From positions 186,001-250,000 of the forward strand of contig CAXXCL010000001.1 in the NCBI GenBank assembly GCA_963668615.2: a stretch of 64,000 bases of DNA, read 5' to 3'. Below, piece after piece: positions 1 through 7,781 of this stretch. This DNA comes from JAAYPI01 sp963668615. GTDB lineage: Bacteria; Bacteroidota; Bacteroidia; Bacteroidales; Paludibacteraceae. The notes under the pieces are model-generated. The model was given only the letters and a program-made list of their open reading frames with translations. It ran no database searches and had not been told where the DNA came from. The position numbers and the translations under genes were made by a program. Each line of letters starts with the position of its first letter. Positions within the stretch are counted from its first letter, which is position 1.

Positions 1-24
1 GTATTCATATTACTTATTTTTTTA

Positions 25-1314
25 TTATAAATTATTAAGAAGTTTTTGTAAGTTAATTTGTGCCGTAAACATTTCCATTAATGCACTTATATAACTGTTC
101 TGAGCTATCAACAAATTGTTGTTCATGGTTGTTAAATCTGTACTGGAAAGTATTCCATATTGATATTTTTCTGAAGCCTTATCAAATATACGTTGATATA
201 CATCCAAATTCTTCTTCTGTAACTCATACGTTTCAATAGCAGATTTCAAGTTAAAACGAAGTTGTTTTTCTTGAACCAGTAAACCATCAATAGTTTCTTG
301 CTTTTCTAATTCACTTGTTTGTAAATCAAATTTTGATTGTTTCACTTTAGAATATCTTTCTCCACTGGAGAAAATGGGTATGCTTAATGTAACCCCAACC
401 ACGTTAGGAGGAGTCATATCAAAACCGGCATCTTTATCAAAATAAGTCTTTTTAGTATATTGATAATATGCACTCAATGATGGTGCATAAGCCCATTCAT
501 TTACATTGACCTGTTTCTTACTTAATTCTATATTTTGATTTACTAATTGCACCGTATAATTATTGTTTAAATCAAGGGGCATTCCAGCCACTGATAAGGC
601 AACATCCTTATTAGTGAAGCTTTCCAATGTTTGAGTCAAAGCAATGGGCATATTTACATCTGTACCCAAAATTAATCGCAACGAATTATACGCGAGTTCA
701 ATATTTCGTTCTACAGAACGAATGGTATTTTCCATTGTTCCCACTTGAACTTCCAATTGGTCTGCCGCTGTTTGTTCTGCCATTCCTACTTTTACCAACT
801 GTACGGTCGATTCATACAATTTCTTTACATTGTCCTTATTCCCCTGTAAAATACGTTTTGATTCTTCTGCTACCAAAATAGAATAATACGTGGAGGAAAC
901 ATTTGTTTTAATAGTCAACTCGTCAGATAAAGCATTTATTTGCGACATACTTTTTGCGATATTGCTAATTTGAACGCCAATCAATTGTGCTCCGCTCAAA
1001 GCAACTGTAGCTTGTGCCGTAAGATTTCCATAAGAATTCATACTAATTGTCTGTCCCATTAATGACATTTCATAGCCCAAATAATCAGTATAACCTAACG
1101 TAGCATTAACGTGAGGCAACATACTGGAGATGGCTTGCCATCTCGCAGATTCAGCCTTTTGAACAGAAATATTCGCTTTTTTTATTGTCCTGCTATTTTC
1201 CATCGCATAACTTTTGGCACCTTCTAAGGTTAATCGAAGTGTATCTTGGGAAAAGCCCAAAAATCCACTACAAGTCAACATTATAGACAAAAGTAAAATT
1301 GTTTTTTTTCTCAT
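25..1314 (-). CDS. TolC-family outer membrane efflux protein
   Basis: Outer membrane channel of a tripartite efflux or type I export system. The 429-residue product starts with a cleavable signal peptide (basic MRKK, hydrophobic core, likely cleavage near residue 22 after GFS). It then shows the two-fold alternation of long heptad-rich helices and short Thr/Tyr-rich strands typical of the outer membrane efflux family, with repeats at roughly 30-215 and 230-425; the length matches the family. It lies 33 bases downstream of a TetR regulator in the same direction, so the two probably form one unit. A possible next start codon (ATG, complement of bases 6-8) lies 16 bases after its stop. A membrane-fusion protein would be expected there but is outside the window. 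The exported substrate cannot be told from sequence. Confidence 0.93.
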   Translation of the reverse strand: MRKKTILLLSIMLTCSGFLGFSQDTLRLTLEGAKSYAMENSRTIKKANISVQKAESARWQAISSMLPHVNATLGYTDYLGYEMSLMGQTISMNSYGNLTAQATVALSGAQLIGVQISNIAKSMSQINALSDELTIKTNVSSTYYSILVAEESKRILQGNKDNVKKLYESTVQLVKVGMAEQTAADQLEVQVGTMENTIRSVERNIELAYNSLRLILGTDVNMPIALTQTLESFTNKDVALSVAGMPLDLNNNYTVQLVNQNIELSKKQVNVNEWAYAPSLSAYYQYTKKTYFDKDAGFDMTPPNVVGVTLSIPIFSSGERYSKVKQSKFDLQTSELEKQETIDGLLVQEKQLRFNLKSAIETYELQKKNLDVYQRIFDKASEKYQYGILSSTDLTTMNNNLLIAQNSYISALMEMFTAQINLQKLLNNL

Positions 1315-1347
1315 ATATATATTTTTTTTATTTCTACAATTAAGATA

Positions 1348-1956
1348 TTAAATCAATGACTCGTAATATTTCAGTCCTTTTTCATTGGAAGCCATGCGTA
1401 AATAACTGTCTATCAAAAAACTTATGGCTTCGGAACGATTGTATTTTCTAGGTTGTTTTGTTGACATGTCCATGAAAAATTTTACCTCAAAAGTCAAAAA
1501 CTGTGACAAAAAGAATTGATTCACATCTGATCGAAAAAGACCCTCCTTTATTCCTTTTTCTAATTGAGAACAAATAAGCTTTATAGTAAACTGACGCTGA
1601 TCTTTCATAAAACCCTCAAAAAGAACAGGATAATATTTAACCAAATCATAAAAAAACTTTTCATGTTTTTTTTGACTTTGTCCGGACAAAATGACCTCCC
1701 TCATCAACATTATTTTATCAATAACATTGCCATTTTCGTTTACAGGCATCTCTTTCTGACACATTTTGTGTTCTTCTCTAAAAGAATCTAAAACACAAGA
1801 TACCAGCTCTTCTTTTTGGCGAAAATAAATATAAAATGTTTTCTTTGATATATGTAAATCATTACATATATCATCAATACTAACACTGCGAATTCCATAT
1901 TTCATGAATGCGGTGAAGGCAGCCTTTAATATATCTTCTTTAATATTATTATCCAT
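1348..1956 (-). CDS. TetR/AcrR-family transcriptional regulator
   Basis: DNA-binding repressor of 202 residues. The N-terminal helix-turn-helix lies at about residues 10-55 and contains the family-typical stretch around SIDDICNDLHISKKTFYIYF; the remaining alpha-helical region should be the ligand and dimer domain. It is the first gene of a likely tetR-tolC unit, and such regulators commonly repress the efflux genes beside them. A perfect 8+8 palindrome (1999-2018) overlaps a -7-like box upstream of the start, consistent with autoregulation. The ligand is unknown. Confidence 0.92.
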   Translation of the reverse strand: MDNNIKEDILKAAFTAFMKYGIRSVSIDDICNDLHISKKTFYIYFRQKEELVSCVLDSFREEHKMCQKEMPVNENGNVIDKIMLMREVILSGQSQKKHEKFFYDLVKYYPVLFEGFMKDQRQFTIKLICSQLEKGIKEGLFRSDVNQFFLSQFLTFEVKFFMDMSTKQPRKYNRSEAISFLIDSYLRMASNEKGLKYYESLI

Positions 1957-1997
1957 TTCTCAGAAATTCATATAACTATAGTGCATGAAAAGAGCGA

Positions 1998-2018
1998 CAA
2001 AGATAATTGTTTATCTTT
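1998..2018 (-). promoter_or_regulatory. tetR promoter -7 box with overlapping palindromic operator
   Basis: On the minus strand TATCTTTG (1998-2005) fits the Bacteroidota -7 consensus TAnnTTTG and lies about 42 bases upstream of the tetR start. A perfect inverted repeat, AAAGATAA-TTGT-TTATCTTT on the plus strand (1999-2018), overlaps this box almost completely. TetR repressors bind such palindromes over their own promoters. Operator function is inferred. No good -33 TTTG is visible. Confidence 0.5.
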
Positions 2019-2146
2019 CTTGTATTTTTATTTATTGTGTTAAAAAAAATAAAAATACGCTATTTAATGGGAGTTTCGAGGAAACTAAAAAATTACGAAA
2101 GTTTTCAAGTGGAATAATTCTTTATCAATCTTATAGAGAATAATTT

Positions 2147-3736
2147 TTATTTACTTTCCAATAGTTCAATCGGAATAGGAATACCCTTATTTGCATTGGG
2201 ATTGGATATGTGCAACCAACCGGAAAGAGTTGTGGCAACATTTATAGCACTTATATAGGCATTTAGCTGTTGATGTTTTATTTTCCATCCGTAGAAACAC
2301 ATTGGCACACAAGCACTTACAGTACTATTGCAATCCATTGGTTTGTCATTTTTATCAACCTCCGTCCAACCGGGATATAAAGAAAGAATCAAATCTCCGG
2401 AATATTGTTTATTGTATGGATAGACTGTTTTTCCCTCGCCAGCAAATGCCTGTTCTAACATAAACGAAGTACTGACACTCATCACGCCGGGTATTTGAGA
2501 TACAAACTCCATCGTTCTATCTTGTATTTCACGCAAACTAATGCCTTTATCGTCAATTCGTTGTCGATTTAAATAAATATTACCTTTATCGTAAGCCAAT
2601 ACCCAATTCTCCTGTCCATAAATCGCCATCAAATAAGTATTTAAAAGCGACATATACCGATACGAATTGAAAGTTCCCCCGGGAATCTTTTTTTGTACGG
2701 CAGGCGATATTGGAGATTTTTCTGCACGAGTAGAAACAACGTATACCAATAAATTCTCTCTCCCAACCTTCTGCTCTGCTGCCTCTAATAACATTTTTAT
2801 ATCATTATCAAGACGCAAGTAGGCATCTTCCAATTCAACCGTTAGACCATCTTCTCGGGAAGTAAATGAGTTTAAGGAGAAGTTAACCAATAGCATATCG
2901 GGAAAAACATCTTTTCCTAAACTTTCATTCGACAAGGCATCCACAGCTAACTCTCTCAAATAAGTATTGGCAAATGGTGTTTGTTTAAATCGTTGATATG
3001 CACCTTGACCCTTACAAATATCTTTTAATGAATAAGAAAAGCCCTTTTGAGAAAAGTTCTTTGCTTGAGAAACAACATAATAATTAATAGGAAACAAGGG
3101 CTCCCATTTCATTTTCATATAATCCTGAATGGATTTTTGTTCATTCTTTTTTTCCACCCAAGAAGGTAATTGATTAGCATAAGAGGAAGATGTCGACCAG
3201 TTTCCATTTGTATCATCCATCCATAAGACAGCATCTGCCAAATGACCAACTTGCAAAATACTAGCTTTCGAATCCATAGCCAACGATATTACAGTAGACT
3301 GTTCCATGGTATTCATTTGCAACTCATCCGCAACAGTAGAACTTAACATCTTTCTTGAAGAGACCCGTTCTGTTCCGGCAATTGGAATCGCTGTATTATC
3401 AGCTATTACAGAAACTTTTTGTTTGGTTTGTCTATCAAAGTAAGAACCATTGACAATGCCATGCAAATAGGGCTCTGCACCCGTGCTAAAAGTAGCTAAA
3501 TCGGTTACCTTGTCAAATGCCTCATAGGAATATCCAACATTTTGACAAAAAGCCCCGTTTTCAATAATTTTTTTTATTCCCTGCTTGCTCAGTTCATTCC
3601 AAAACATGGAAAGATAATCGGCACGTAAACCATCAACAGTTATTCCGATGACAAGACGAGGCCTTTCGTAACTAGGTTGTTGAGCCATTAAAGAAAAGGA
3701 AAAAAGAAAAGAAAAAACAACAACTATTTTTTTCAT
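2147..3736 (-). CDS. alkaline-phosphatase-superfamily (PafA-like) protein, probably catalytically dead
   Basis: A 529-residue exported protein (signal peptide about 1-19, ending MAQQ) with the fold signatures of PafA / type I phosphodiesterase-phosphatases: VDG near D35, FSTG near 83-86, HGIV near 92-95, LEDAYLRLD near 302-310 and FYGWKIK near 481-487. Against the family pattern as I know it, the other metal ligands are replaced. The 'STDYVGH' segment reads LNSFTSR (288-294), the 'TADHG' segment reads VSTRA (334-338), and the 'THVP' segment reads ACVP (475-478). Only D35 and a possible nucleophile T78 remain. I infer a pseudoenzyme with a binding or scaffold role. It lies 42 bases downstream of the ClC gene and may be cotranscribed with it. 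The fold is confident; the function is unknown. Confidence 0.8.
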   Translation of the reverse strand: MKKIVVVFSFLFSFSLMAQQPSYERPRLVIGITVDGLRADYLSMFWNELSKQGIKKIIENGAFCQNVGYSYEAFDKVTDLATFSTGAEPYLHGIVNGSYFDRQTKQKVSVIADNTAIPIAGTERVSSRKMLSSTVADELQMNTMEQSTVISLAMDSKASILQVGHLADAVLWMDDTNGNWSTSSSYANQLPSWVEKKNEQKSIQDYMKMKWEPLFPINYYVVSQAKNFSQKGFSYSLKDICKGQGAYQRFKQTPFANTYLRELAVDALSNESLGKDVFPDMLLVNFSLNSFTSREDGLTVELEDAYLRLDNDIKMLLEAAEQKVGRENLLVYVVSTRAEKSPISPAVQKKIPGGTFNSYRYMSLLNTYLMAIYGQENWVLAYDKGNIYLNRQRIDDKGISLREIQDRTMEFVSQIPGVMSVSTSFMLEQAFAGEGKTVYPYNKQYSGDLILSLYPGWTEVDKNDKPMDCNSTVSACVPMCFYGWKIKHQQLNAYISAINVATTLSGWLHISNPNANKGIPIPIELLESK

Positions 3737-3778
3737 ACAGCATAAAAATCAACAGAATCTTTCTCGAAAAAAAACCTT

Positions 3779-5548
3779 TTATTCATCTGAAAAATCAATT
3801 AGCACACTTCTATAAGCATTAAAGATGTTAGACTTCGACACATATCCCACATATTTGTCACCATCTAAAACAGGTAAATTCCATGCGTGTGTTTTTTCGA
3901 ATTTGGTCATTACATCTTCCATCTCTTCTCCGACAAAAACACGAGTGGGAGGTGATATCATCAAATCCTTTACAACAAACCGTTGGTAAAGTTCAGGACG
4001 AAACATTATATTTCTTATCTCTTCGAGAGAAACGACACCAAGAAAAACGCCTTCTTTGTCAACAACAGGAAAAATATTTCGCTTTGATTGAGAGATTATT
4101 TTCACTAGTTCACCAAGAGTAAGTTGCGGGTCAACTTGTTGCAAATCCGTTTCTATTACGTTGTCCATCGTCAATAAATTAAGGACTGCTTTATCTTTGT
4201 GATGAGTCATCAATTCTCCTTTTTTTGCCAAACGCATTGCATACAAGCTATGAGGTTCAAAACATATTATAGTGAGGTATGAAACCACAGAAACAATCAT
4301 AAGAGGCATAAACAATTCATAACCACCTGTTAACTCTGCAATAAGGAATATGCCGGTAAGGGGAGCATGCATTACTCCCGACATAAGACCTGCCATACCC
4401 GCCAAAGCAAAATTTTGTGGAGCAATGCCCACACCCAAAACATTTAAAAGAACCGCCACAATAAATCCGGTAATACAACCCATGAACAAGGAAGGTGCAA
4501 AAATACCTCCAACACCACCTGCTCCATTGGTAGCGGAAGAAGCAAATATTTTAAAAAAAACAATTAATGAAAGATATAAAACAAGCCACAAAACACTATC
4601 CTTCATTGGATAAAACATCGTTCCATCAAATAGTGTTTGCGGTTGATTATTTAAAAGAGCAGAAATAGACTCATAACCTTCACCGTATAAAGGAGGGAAA
4701 AGGAAGATAAGAGCACTCAAAATAATTCCTCCTACAATTAACTTTACATAAACATTTTTCATTCCTTGAAAAAATGTTTCCAATTTATTCATTCCTCGTG
4801 TAAAATAAAGAGAAACAAGACCACAAATAATCCCCAATAGAATGTGATATGGAATTCTTTCGAGCAAAAAAGGCTGATAAATATGTGAGGAAAATATTAC
4901 TGTATCACCCAACAAAAAATAAGATACCGCAGTCGCTGTTACAGAGGAAATAAGCAACGGGATAACAGAAGTGACCGTCATATCAAGCATCAAAACTTCA
5001 AGGGTAAAAACAACTCCTGCAATAGGGGCTTTAAAAATGCTGCCAATAGCTCCTGCAGCTCCACATCCGACAAGCAACATAAGAGTTTTTTGATCCATTT
5101 TGAAGAATTTCCCCAAATTAGAGCCAATAGAAGACCCTGTCAAAACAATTGGGGCTTCCGCTCCTACAGACCCACCAAAACCAATAGTAATAGAACTACC
5201 AACAATAGATGTCCAAATGTTATGAAGTTTCAGGATACTTTTTCGCTGAGAAATGGCAAATAAAATACGCGTAACACCATGACTAATATCATCTTTCACA
5301 ATGTATCGAACAAAAAGCCCAGTCAGGGCAATACCAATGATAGGGTAAGCCAGATACAAATAGTTCGCCTGATTTACACTAAAATTAGTAGTAAGCAAAT
5401 GCTGAATCAGTTGTATAGCACCCTTAAGTATAATAGCGGCAAAAGCAGTAAAAACGCCAACAAGAAAACTCAAAATGAGAATAAATCTGCTTTTCTTAAT
5501 ATTTTTCTCTCTCCATGAGATTAGTCTCAGGTACCAATTATTTTCCAC
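3779..5548 (-). CDS. ClC-family chloride channel/antiporter with C-terminal CBS pair
   Basis: Integral inner-membrane anion transporter of 589 residues. Residues about 20-440 hold the many hydrophobic helices of the ClC fold. The selectivity and gate segment GGSVGAEAP (126-133) keeps the gating glutamate E131, but it is a variant of the usual GREGP, and the first family motif reads SHGVT instead of GxGxP. A second ion-pathway motif, GGIFAPSLFMG, follows near 345-355. Residues about 455-580 form two CBS domains, which in this family bind nucleotides and regulate gating. It sits between the sugar transferase (58-base gap) and the PafA-like gene. Channel versus H+/Cl- exchange cannot be decided from the sequence. 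Confidence 0.93.
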   Translation of the reverse strand: MENNWYLRLISWREKNIKKSRFILILSFLVGVFTAFAAIILKGAIQLIQHLLTTNFSVNQANYLYLAYPIIGIALTGLFVRYIVKDDISHGVTRILFAISQRKSILKLHNIWTSIVGSSITIGFGGSVGAEAPIVLTGSSIGSNLGKFFKMDQKTLMLLVGCGAAGAIGSIFKAPIAGVVFTLEVLMLDMTVTSVIPLLISSVTATAVSYFLLGDTVIFSSHIYQPFLLERIPYHILLGIICGLVSLYFTRGMNKLETFFQGMKNVYVKLIVGGIILSALIFLFPPLYGEGYESISALLNNQPQTLFDGTMFYPMKDSVLWLVLYLSLIVFFKIFASSATNGAGGVGGIFAPSLFMGCITGFIVAVLLNVLGVGIAPQNFALAGMAGLMSGVMHAPLTGIFLIAELTGGYELFMPLMIVSVVSYLTIICFEPHSLYAMRLAKKGELMTHHKDKAVLNLLTMDNVIETDLQQVDPQLTLGELVKIISQSKRNIFPVVDKEGVFLGVVSLEEIRNIMFRPELYQRFVVKDLMISPPTRVFVGEEMEDVMTKFEKTHAWNLPVLDGDKYVGYVSKSNIFNAYRSVLIDFSDE

Positions 5549-5606
5549 TTTTTTAACGAAGTTAAGTTTATAAAAGTAAGGATATTATTGATTTTAATCA
5601 ACTGAT

Positions 5607-7022
5607 CTAAAGCCCCTTACCAGTAAGAATAGTTTTTATGGTATAAATCAATATTTTAATATCAATAATCAACGACATATTTTCCATATAGGAAATGTCA
5701 AACTTTGACCTTTCTATCATTTTTTCCACTGTATTAGCATACCCAAACTTTACCATTCCCCAAGAAGTAATTCCTGGTCGTACATTAGTTAGACGCTGAT
5801 AATAAGGAGCTTGTTGTATTATTTGGTCAATAAAATAGCGTCTTTCAGGACGGGGTCCGACCAAAGACATTTCCCCTTTCAACACATTGTAAAATTGAGG
5901 CAATTCATCCAGACGATATTTTCGCATAAATTTACCGAAATGTGTTACTCTCTCGTCATTTTCACAAGAAAGTTTTGGGATACCTTCTCGTTCCGAATCC
6001 TGATACATAGTCCTAAATTTATATATAATAAACGGCACACCGTGTAGACCGATCCTTTCTTGTTTATAAATAGCCGATCCTTCTGAGTCTGACTTTATCT
6101 TTATCGCCAAGAAAAAAAACAGCGGCATAAGAAGTAGCAAAACAAACAATGATGTAACGACATCAATAACACGCTTCACATTTTTCTGAAAATCGCTCAT
6201 CCGAACCTCTACCAAATCAATAAGAGGAACGGCATAGATACTTTTCATTTTTACACTTCCCGTCAAAATCTCGAACAAACCGGGAACTATTTTTATTTTT
6301 ACGTTCTTAGAGCAAAGATCATACATCAACTGGTATATTTCATCTTCAGAAATATTATCAACAGCAATAATTACAACATCAACATTATATTTTTTAAGCA
6401 ATGAATTAATATCCAATATGGTTCCTAGTATGCCATTAGAAGGCACCTTTTGTTGTTCCTTCTTTTGTGCAACCACAAATCCCTCTATCATGTATCCAAG
6501 AGACTGTTTCATTTGGTTTAATTCAGAACTCAGTTTGAAAGCTTTATCTCCAACCCCAAGAATAAGCGTTCTAAATCCTTTCTGTCTATTATGAATAAGT
6601 TTCGCCGAAATCGTTGTAATAACTAGACGGCAAACATAGGTAAGAGCAAAATGAATAGAAAAAAAAACGAGAAAAGAAACATAGTAAAACGTATATGAAG
6701 AAACAGGATCGTCGACCAGAACAGCAAAGAAAATAACCAAAGCTCCAAAAAACACGCTGGCAAAAGTCGTAAAAAGCTCTGATAATCTTGACTTTAGAAA
6801 AGAAGTGTTGTAATATCCGGAAAGCCAATAAACGCCCAACCAAAAAACAGGAACAACCAGCATCGTCAACCTGGCGTTGTACATAGGCACAAACATTTGA
6901 ATATCTCTTATTGCGATCAGGTCAATTTCTATTCTACGAAATATATAGAATAAAAACCAGGCAAGCAAAGCCGTGAGATAATCAGAAAGAATATATTTTT
7001 TTAATTGATTTTTGTACTTCAC
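5607..7022 (-). CDS. polyprenyl-phosphate sugar-1-phosphate transferase (exopolysaccharide priming enzyme)
   Basis: Transfers a sugar-1-phosphate from a nucleotide sugar to undecaprenyl phosphate, the first step of many surface-glycan pathways. The 471 residues have about four N-terminal membrane helices (15-135), a nucleotide-binding-like CoA_binding_3 region (about 145-255) with VLGVGDKA-type turns, one further helix near 285-305, and a C-terminal bacterial sugar transferase domain. That domain shows the family signatures KFRTM, RKYRLDELPQ, GEMSLVGPRPE and the terminal RPGITSWG block. No other glycan genes are nearby, so the pathway cannot be named. It lies 14 bases downstream of sua5 and is likely cotranscribed with it. 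Confidence 0.93.
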   Translation of the reverse strand: MKYKNQLKKYILSDYLTALLAWFLFYIFRRIEIDLIAIRDIQMFVPMYNARLTMLVVPVFWLGVYWLSGYYNTSFLKSRLSELFTTFASVFFGALVIFFAVLVDDPVSSYTFYYVSFLVFFSIHFALTYVCRLVITTISAKLIHNRQKGFRTLILGVGDKAFKLSSELNQMKQSLGYMIEGFVVAQKKEQQKVPSNGILGTILDINSLLKKYNVDVVIIAVDNISEDEIYQLMYDLCSKNVKIKIVPGLFEILTGSVKMKSIYAVPLIDLVEVRMSDFQKNVKRVIDVVTSLFVLLLLMPLFFFLAIKIKSDSEGSAIYKQERIGLHGVPFIIYKFRTMYQDSEREGIPKLSCENDERVTHFGKFMRKYRLDELPQFYNVLKGEMSLVGPRPERRYFIDQIIQQAPYYQRLTNVRPGITSWGMVKFGYANTVEKMIERSKFDISYMENMSLIIDIKILIYTIKTILTGKGL

Positions 7023-7036
7023 AAGGAAATAATTTA

Positions 7037-7597
7037 TTATCGCAAAATTACAAAACTTCCATCTTTTTGCAACTTAATAATGCTAGACGGACTACTTTGT
7101 TGCTCTTCCCCTTGCCTAAAGTCGACAATATAGTCCATCTTTTGTTTAATTTCATTAGAAATCTCAGCAAAGTTCCTAGGCGAAGGATTTCCACTCACGT
7201 TAGCGGATGTCGAGACAATGGGCTTCCGAAACATTTCGCATAATCGCTTTGAAAAAATTTCTTGCGTTATCCGAATACCGATGGTACCATCAGCACTTAA
7301 CAAATTAGCTGCTAAGTTTTTGCCCTGTGGATAAATAATTGTAAGAGGTTTGTCGGCAACATCAATCAAATCCCAGGCTATTTCGGGTACATCGGATAGA
7401 TATGCTTGCAATTTTGCACTACTATCCAACAGTACCAACATCGATTTTGTCTCTTCTCGTTGCTTAATTTCGTAAATACGTTTTACAGCCTTTTCATTGG
7501 TCGCATCGCAACCAATTCCCCAAATGGTATCTGTAGGATATAAAATAATTCCACCTTCTCTTAAAATCTCGACTGTTTTTTTTAGTTCTGTTATCAT
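7037..7597 (-). CDS. L-threonylcarbamoyladenylate synthase (Sua5/YciO/YrdC family)
   Basis: Makes threonylcarbamoyl-AMP from threonine, bicarbonate and ATP, the first step of t6A formation at position 37 of ANN-decoding tRNAs. The product has 186 residues, the short TsaC/YrdC type without the Sua5 C-terminal domain. Recognition comes from YPTDTIWGIGCDA near the N terminus, the KxR-type IYEIKQR segment and STSANVSGNPSP near 140-150. I prefer the ATG at 7597 (MITELKK) because the family begins just before this helix; an in-frame ATG at 7624 would add nine residues. It heads a minus-strand run with the sugar transferase. Confidence 0.92.
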   Translation of the reverse strand: MITELKKTVEILREGGIILYPTDTIWGIGCDATNEKAVKRIYEIKQREETKSMLVLLDSSAKLQAYLSDVPEIAWDLIDVADKPLTIIYPQGKNLAANLLSADGTIGIRITQEIFSKRLCEMFRKPIVSTSANVSGNPSPRNFAEISNEIKQKMDYIVDFRQGEEQQSSPSSIIKLQKDGSFVILR

Positions 7598-7692
7598 CGC
7601 ATATTCAAATAAAGGGGTAAACAAAAAACCTTGTAAACATTTTTTAAAATAATCAATATTGACTTTCTACTTTTTTGTTGTATTTTTACAAG

Positions 7693-7708
7693 TTGCAAGT
7701 TCTTGCAA
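7693..7708. repeat. short perfect palindrome between sua5 and recJ
   Basis: TTGCAAG-TT-CTTGCAA is a 7+7 perfect inverted repeat in the 184-base divergent region between sua5 and recJ. It could be a protein-binding site for either gene, but a 7-base arm can arise by chance in AT-rich DNA. No partner is identified. Confidence 0.3.
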
Positions 7709-7724
7709 TGGCATTCATGAAGTG

Positions 7725-7732
7725 CAAATATA
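7725..7732 (-). promoter_or_regulatory. possible -7 box for sua5
   Basis: TATATTTG on the minus strand matches TAnnTTTG, but it lies about 128 bases before the sua5 start and no TTTG is found at -33. The match is weak and is kept as a candidate only. Confidence 0.25.
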
Positions 7733-7781
7733 CACAACTTTTAGATTGTGTAACGTCCTTTGATAAATAAAAAACCACTAT

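Noticed and set aside
2122..2154. Repeated AATTATTC elements after the pseudo-phosphatase gene, considered as a terminator
   Set aside because: The two copies are direct, not inverted, so they do not form a stem; chance in AT-rich DNA.
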